A stretch of DNA of 64,000 bases from assembly GCF_964340395.1 (NCBI RefSeq), contig NC_135565.1, positions 1 to 64,000 on the forward strand, read 5' to 3'. Below, one piece after another: positions 58,601 through 64,000 of this stretch (within the stretch, counting starts at the first letter, position 1; each line of letters opens with the position of its first letter). Made by a program: the position numbers and the translations under genes. The DNA comes from Glandiceps talaboti. Its lineage: Eukaryota; Hemichordata; Enteropneusta; Spengelidae. Below the pieces are notes generated by a model that saw only the letters and a program-made list of their open reading frames with translations, was not told the origin of the DNA and ran no database searches.

Positions 58601-60330
58601 TTCACTACTATAGCATGAAGTAATAATCACCTAGTGATGTACATTTCACTACTATAGCATGAAGTAATGATCACCTAGTGATGTACATTTCACTACTATA
58701 GCATGTAATAATCACCTAGTGATGTACATTTCACTACCATAGCATGAAGTAATAATCACCTAGTGATGTACATTTCACTACTATAGCATGTAATAATCAC
58801 CTAGTGATGTACATTTCACTAGTATAGCATGAAGTAATAATCACCTAGTGATGTACATTTCACTAGTATAGCATGAAGTAATAATCACCTAGTGATGTAC
58901 ATTTCACTAGTATAGCATGAAGTAATAATCACCTAGTGATGTACATTTCACTACTATAGCATGAAGTAATAATCACCTAGTGATGTACATTTCACTACTA
59001 TAGCATGAAGTAATAATCACCTAGTGATGTACATTTCACTACTATAGCATGAAGTAATGATCACCTAGTGATGTACATTTCACTACCATAGCATGAAGTA
59101 ATAATCACCTAGTGATGTACATTTCACTAGTATAGCATGATTTGATGATCATCTGATGTTCATTTCACTACCATAGCATGAAGTAATGATCACCTAGTGA
59201 TGTGCATTTCACTACCATAGCATGTAATGATCACCTAGTGGTGTACATTTCACTAGTATAGCATGTAATGATTACCTAGTGATGTACATTACACTACTAT
59301 AGCATGAAGTAATGATCACCTAGTGATGTACATTTCACTACCATAGCATGTAATGATCACCTAGTGGTGTACATTTCACTACTAACTATAGCATGTAATA
59401 ATCACCTAGTGATGTACATTTCACTACTATAGCATGTAATGATTACCTAGTGATGTACATTTCACTACCATAGCATGAAGTAATGATCACCTAGTGATGT
59501 ACATTTCACTAGTATAGCATGTAATAATCACCTAGTGGTGTACATTTCACTAGTATAGCATGTAATAATCACCTAGTGATGTACATTTCACTACCATAGC
59601 ATGAAGTAATGATCACCTAGTGATGTACATTTCACTAGTATAGCATGAAGTAATGATCACCTAGTGATGTACATTTCACTACCATAGCATGAAGTAATGA
59701 TCACCTAGTGATGTACATTTCACTAGTATAGCATGTAATAATCACCTAGTGGTGTACATTTCACTACTATAGCATGAAGTAATAATCACCTAGTGATGTA
59801 CATTTCACTACTATAGCATGAAGTAATGATCACCTAGTGATGTACATTTCACTACTATAGCATGTAATAATCACCTAGTGATGTACATTTCACTACCATA
59901 GCATGAAGTAATAATCACCTAGTGATGTACATTTCACTACTATAGCATGTAATAATCACCTAGTGATGTACATTTCACTAGTATAGCATGAAGTAATAAT
60001 CACCTAGTGATGTACATTTCACTACCATAGCATGAAGTAATAATCACCTAGTGATGTACATTTCACTAGTATAGCATGAAGTAATAATCACCTAGTGATG
60101 TACATTTCACTACTATAGCATGAAGTAATAATCACCTAGTGATGTACATTTCACTACTATAGCATGAAGTAATAATCACCTAGTGATGTACATTTCACTA
60201 CTATAGCATGAAGTAATGATCACCTAGTGATGTACATTTCACTACCATAGCATGAAGTAATAATCACCTAGTGATGTACATTTCACTAGTATAGCATGAT
60301 TTGATGATCATCTGATGTTCATTTCACCAC
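52669..60330. repeat. Intron 2 minisatellite, second block
   Basis: The same 41-45-bp unit continues after the transposon for about 7.7 kb (roughly 180 units) with more variants (CACCAAGTGATG, ACTAGCATTTAATG, TGATGTGCATTTC, GGTGTACATTTC). It ends with diverged units at about 60300-60330, followed by unique sequence and the exon 3 acceptor. Confidence 0.97.
55480..60325. repeat. 2220-bp higher-order repeat of the minisatellite
   Basis: Rare variants recur at constant spacing. TTTGATGATCATCTGATGTT is at 56921 and 59141 (2220 bp) and again at 60300 (1159 bp further). TGATGTGCATTTC is near 55821, 56981, 58041 and 59201 (1160, 1060 and 1160 bp). ACTAGCATTTAATG is near 55493 and 57713. The 2220-bp unit thus consists of 1060- and 1160-bp halves and has been amplified recently, since copies look almost identical. 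Confidence 0.92.
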
Positions 60331-60391
60331 CCTGGGATAGTACTGTGGACTTGTGAAGATAACTTATCAGTAGTTAAATTTCCTTCCACAG

Positions 60392-60521
60392 CTTTTATTT
60401 CCCCATAAGTTCCTATGAAGATATATTGAGAAATTTTGAGAAAACTGTGAAGAGCATGGATTTCAATTCAGATAAAGATTATTACAATCTGATTTCAAGA
60501 TTTCAACAGTTCCCAACAAAG
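60392..60521 (+). CDS. DUF885-family protein, exon 3
   Basis: The acceptor TTCCTTCCACAG precedes one base completing the Gly codon from exon 2, then 43 codons: FYFPISSYEDILRNFEK, then DKDYYNLISRFQQFPTK, ending AAG|GTATTG in phase 0. The K-G-[FY]-F-P-I step across the junction is characteristic of the family. The remaining exons, with the presumed catalytic residues, are not in the window. No further exon is recognised up to 64000. Confidence 0.85.
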
Positions 60522-60989
60522 GTATTGTTATTATTATATTATTATATTACTTTATTTTCACTATTGTTGCTAATATCGTAGGACATGACACCTACATAAA
60601 AAGCCAAATTTATCTGTCAAACATGGTAAAATCGTCATTGAAAGAAGAATCATCACTCTGTGATTAATTCTGACGAGTATCAAAGTCAGAATTACTAATG
60701 TCTACCATTGCTTACTATACTAACTGGCATGAAACAGAACTCGATGATGTCATAATCCCCAAAAGGGAGAACAATAGGCAGTGTAACTGCAAGTTCATGG
60801 CTGCTTGGGTCGCTGCTGGTCGCCAGTTTTAACTCTTTTTTTCTCACTTATCATGCAATTTTGAATAGTTACCTTCATTTACTGGGTAAGAGACATATAA
60901 AGAACATTTTCAAGATTTGGGTATGGAGCATTTTATATCACCTTTAAGTATTCTTATGGCAGAGAAGGGTACATAAATGAGCTCAGCAT
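60522..60989. other. Start of intron 3, no features recognised
   Basis: AT-rich intronic DNA with a short ATTATT run near 60528-60550. Nothing coding. Confidence 0.5.
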
Positions 60990-61259
60990 GATGTATTCTC
61001 AAGGATAATACTTTATAGCTGTGACCCAAGTCCATATGTATTCTCAAGGATAATACTTTATAGCTGTGACCCAAGTCCATATGTATTCTCAAGGATAATA
61101 CTTTATAGCTGTGACCCAAGTCCATATGTATTCTCAAGGATAATACTTTATAGCTGTGACCCAAGTCCATATGTATTCTCAAGGATAATACTTTATAGCT
61201 GTGACCCAAGTCCATATGTATTCTCAAGGATAATACTTTATAGCTGTGACCCAAGTCCA
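60990..61259. repeat. 45-bp minisatellite, six copies
   Basis: The unit ATGTATTCTCAAGGATAATA followed by CTTTATAGCTGTGACCCAAG and TCCAT is repeated six times with essentially no variation (6 x 45 = 270 bp). The multiple-of-three length produces an accidental repetitive open frame on the minus strand. Confidence 0.97.
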
Positions 61260-61479
61260 TTTCAAAGTAATGAGTTAAGGGTCAGTGGTCATTTTTGTAG
61301 CAAATGCGCTATTTCATTTCCATACATTGATTTCATGCTTTTATATTCTGATCCACATAAGTGTTGACAACTGTCTGTAATTTGTTAACCAGCTGTAAAA
61401 ATGAAAAGGTAACTACACTGTCAATGTGTGTAGAATGCTTTCAGTACATCTGGTCTAATATTCAGTGATCTCAGTTCAC

Positions 61480-62460
61480 TGTTGGTATTTCTTCTAGCAT
61501 CTATTTTCTGTTGGAATGTAAGTTTGTCATCAATGAGTGTTCCTACATGTACATGTAGGTAGGGGTATATTGAAATGAAACATGTTCTACAACCTCAGAG
61601 TTAATTTCAAGTGCATTAACTTCCCTTCTAGATCTACTAAAGTCAATTACCATGATTTCTTTTGTTTTCTCTGTGTTCAATTCTAGATAGTTGTCTTCAC
61701 ACCGTTATTTGAAGTGATGCACTTGATTTTCAAAGTGTTTTTCATCATTTGAATAATCTCCAAATGCTGTATCATCAGCATATTTGACCATCTGTCCCTT
61801 TTCACTTGGGCCTTTAAGATCATTTGTGTACAAAGTGAACAGAACAGGAGAGATATACCGAGCCCTGGGGTGCACCAGTGGACGTACATGTACTACAAAG
61901 TGAACAGAACAGGAGAGATTACTGAGCCCTGGGGTGCACCAGTGGACGTACATGTACTACAAAGTGAACAGAACAGGAGAGATTACTGAGCCCTGGGGTG
62001 CACCAGTAGACGTACATGTACTACATATCAGACACTGTTACAGAGGAATTTATGATTATTCACACCTCTCCCATTTACTCTAATTGCTGTCTGTTAGTTA
62101 GAAAATCTAGTTGGGGTTTACATTCATTGCATTTACCTTGTTCACCATCAGATGTGGCTGTATGGTGTTGAAAGCTGATGAAAAGTCAACAAATAGAATA
62201 TGGACAAAAGACTTGGGTTGTTCCAGATGAGTAAGGGCTTCATGTAGTAGGGCTATAACTGTTACAGCATCTTCAACTGATCTGTTAGCTCTGTATGCAA
62301 ATTTAAGTTGGTCAATAAGATTCTTAACTTGGTCAGTAATGCAAGTTAAAACAATACTTTCGAGACATTTCATAACAGTGGATGCTATTGATTTGTAATC
62401 GTTTCGCTTAGTGGAATTGTTGTGCTTAGAAATGGGTGAAATGACCAATATTTTCCACAG
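61480..62460 (-). pseudogene. Decayed CR1/Rex-like LINE reverse transcriptase
   Basis: Minus-strand pieces in order: LKFAYRANRSVEDAV and ILFVDFSSAFNTI (motif A) in 62448-62107; PVLFTLYTNDLKG and KYADDTAFGDY (YADD box) in 61953-61683; then ELNTEKTKEIMV-type sequence near 61620-61680 with stops. Frameshifts and an internal 64-65-bp triplication break it. Endonuclease and ends are missing. It resembles the plus-strand relic at 38665-39165 in type. It lies antisense in intron 3. Confidence 0.75.
61831..62023. repeat. 64-65-bp triplication within the LINE relic
   Basis: The segment CAAAGTGAACAGAACAGGAG to GACGTACATGTACTA occurs three times, starting at 61831, 61896 and 61960, with small differences. 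It duplicates part of the RT region just upstream of the YADD box. Confidence 0.93.
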
Positions 62461-62478
62461 ACTTGGGATAGTATATGA

Positions 62479-64000
62479 ACAATTTGACTACCAGGTTGGG
62501 TTATTTATAATACATGATATATAAACAGTTTGACTACCAGGTTGGGTTATTTATAATACATGATGTATAAACAGTTTGACTACCAGGTTGGGTTATTTAT
62601 AATACATGATGTATAAACAGTTTGACTACCAGGTTGGGTTATTTATAATACATGATGTATAAACAGTTTGACTACCAGGTTGGGTTATTTATAATACATG
62701 ATGTATAAACAGTTTGACTACCAGGTTGGGTTATTTATAATACATGATGTATAAACAGTTTGACTACCAGATTGGGTTATTTATAATACATGATATATAA
62801 ACAGTTTGACTACCAGATTGGGTTATTTATAATACATGGTGTATAAACAGTTTGACTACCAGATTGGGTTATTTATAATACATGATGTATAAACAGTTTG
62901 ACTACCAGGTTGGGTTATTTATAATACATGATGTATAAACAGTTTGACTACCAGGTTGGGTTATTTATAATACATGATGTATAAACAGTTTGACTACCAG
63001 ATTGGGTTATTTATAATACATGATATATAAACAGTTTGACTACCAGGTTGGGTTATTTATAATACATGATGTATAAACAGTTTGACTACCAGGTTGGGTT
63101 ATTTATAATACATGATGTATAAACAGTTTGACTACCAGGTTGGGTTATTTATAATACATGATATATAAACAGTTTGACTACCAGGTTGGGTTATTTATAA
63201 TACATGATATATAAACAGTTTGACTACCAGGTTGGGTTATTTATAATACATGATATATAAACAGTTTGACTACCAGGTTGGGTTATTTATAATACATGAT
63301 ATATAAACAGTTTGACTACCAGGTTGGGTTATTTATAATACATGATATATAAACAGTTTGACTACCAGATTGGGTTATTTATAATACATGATATATAAAC
63401 AGTTTGACTACCAGGTTGGGTTATTTATAATACATGATGTATAAACAGTTTGACTACCAGGTTGGGTTATTTATAATACATGATGTATAAACAGTTTGAC
63501 TACCAGGTTGGGTTATTTATAATACATGATGTATAAACAGTTTGACTACCAGGTTGGGTTATTTATAATACATGATATATAAACAGTTTGACTACCAGAT
63601 TGGGTTATTTATAATACATGATATATAAACAGTTTGACTACCAGGTTGGGTTATTTATAATACATGATATATAAACAGTTTGACTACCAGGTTGGGTTAT
63701 TTATAATACATGATATATAAACAGTTTGACTACCAGGTTGGGTTATTTATAATACATGATATATAAACAGTTTGACTACCAGATTGGGTTATTTATAATA
63801 CATGATATATAAACAGTTTGACTACCAGGTTGGGTTATTTATAATACATGATATATAAACAGTTTGACTACCAGGTTGGGTTATTTATAATACATGATAT
63901 ATAAACAGTTTGACTACCAGGTTGGGTTATTTATAATACATGATGTATAAACAGTTTGACTACCAGGTTGGGTTATTTATAATACATGATGTATAAACAG
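62479..64000. repeat. 46-bp minisatellite running off the window end
   Basis: The unit ACAGTTTGACTACCAGGTTG, then GGTTATTTATAATACATGAT and GTATAA, is repeated about 33 times at 46-bp spacing. Two positions alternate (AGG/AGA in CCAGGTTG, and GATGTATAA/GATATATAA), forming blocks. Many units contain the inverted repeat ATACAT-G-ATGTAT. The array abuts the LINE relic and continues past 64000. Confidence 0.97.

Noticed and set aside
46903-60330. CRISPR-like appearance of regular repeats
   Set aside because: Units are contiguous tandem repeats with no unique spacers, lie in an animal intron, and no Cas genes exist.
60910-61260. 116-residue repetitive frame (MDLGHSYKVLSLRIH repeated)
   Set aside because: Produced by a 45-bp repeat whose length is a multiple of three. 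Lies in an intron with no support as a gene.
1-64000. tRNA or rRNA genes, bacterial operons, ribosome binding sites
   Set aside because: No cloverleaf-like or rRNA-like segment was noticed, and the gene structure is eukaryotic.

Overview
This window is animal nuclear DNA, probably from an aquatic invertebrate. It has spliced exons separated by very long introns, non-LTR retrotransposons, terminal-inverted-repeat (TIR) transposons and rolling-circle-like transposons, kilobase-scale satellites, and a decayed Maverick/Polinton-like element. Nothing prokaryotic is visible. The sequence does not allow a species call.

Layout. 1-8653 is an AT-only pentanucleotide satellite (TATAG on one strand, CTATA on the other) that repeatedly switches strand. 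It is interrupted by a foldback/MITE pair (5108-5450) and a 5'-truncated LINE (6311-7545). 8654 to about 22100 is a Polinton-like provirus, mostly on the minus strand. It carries a C2H2 zinc-finger protein, a protein-primed family B DNA polymerase, a plus-strand capsid-associated-type protein, two related LNDLRD proteins, a small membrane protein, a DDE integrase with a C-terminal chromodomain, and four further proteins. Nearly every larger gene is broken. I see no major capsid protein, packaging ATPase or cysteine protease, so the element is partial or unusual. A 2.4-kb transposon (11358-13733) splits the integrase chromodomain, and an inverted copy of that transposon lies at 41669-45891.

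22.1-26.2 kb is gene-poor. From 26893 a host gene of the DUF885 family is visible as three exons: 26893-27042, 46772-46902 and 60392-60521. Their splice phases match. Intron 1 (19.7 kb) holds a TAA-flanked TIR element (27203-29988), a 6.6-kb CR1-like LINE whose ORF1 carries an SGNH-hydrolase (esterase) domain (31379 to about 38020), a second LINE relic, and the second rolling-circle-like copy with nested insertions. Intron 2 (13.5 kb) is almost entirely a 41-45-bp minisatellite with a 2220-bp higher-order repeat. It is interrupted by one TAA-flanked TIR element at 50646-52668. The minisatellite core matches the first bases of the intron beside the exon 2 splice donor.

After exon 3 come a 45-bp x 6 minisatellite, a decayed LINE reverse transcriptase (about 61480-62460) with an internal 64-65-bp triplication, and a 46-bp minisatellite that runs off the window end. 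The rest of the DUF885 gene lies beyond the window.
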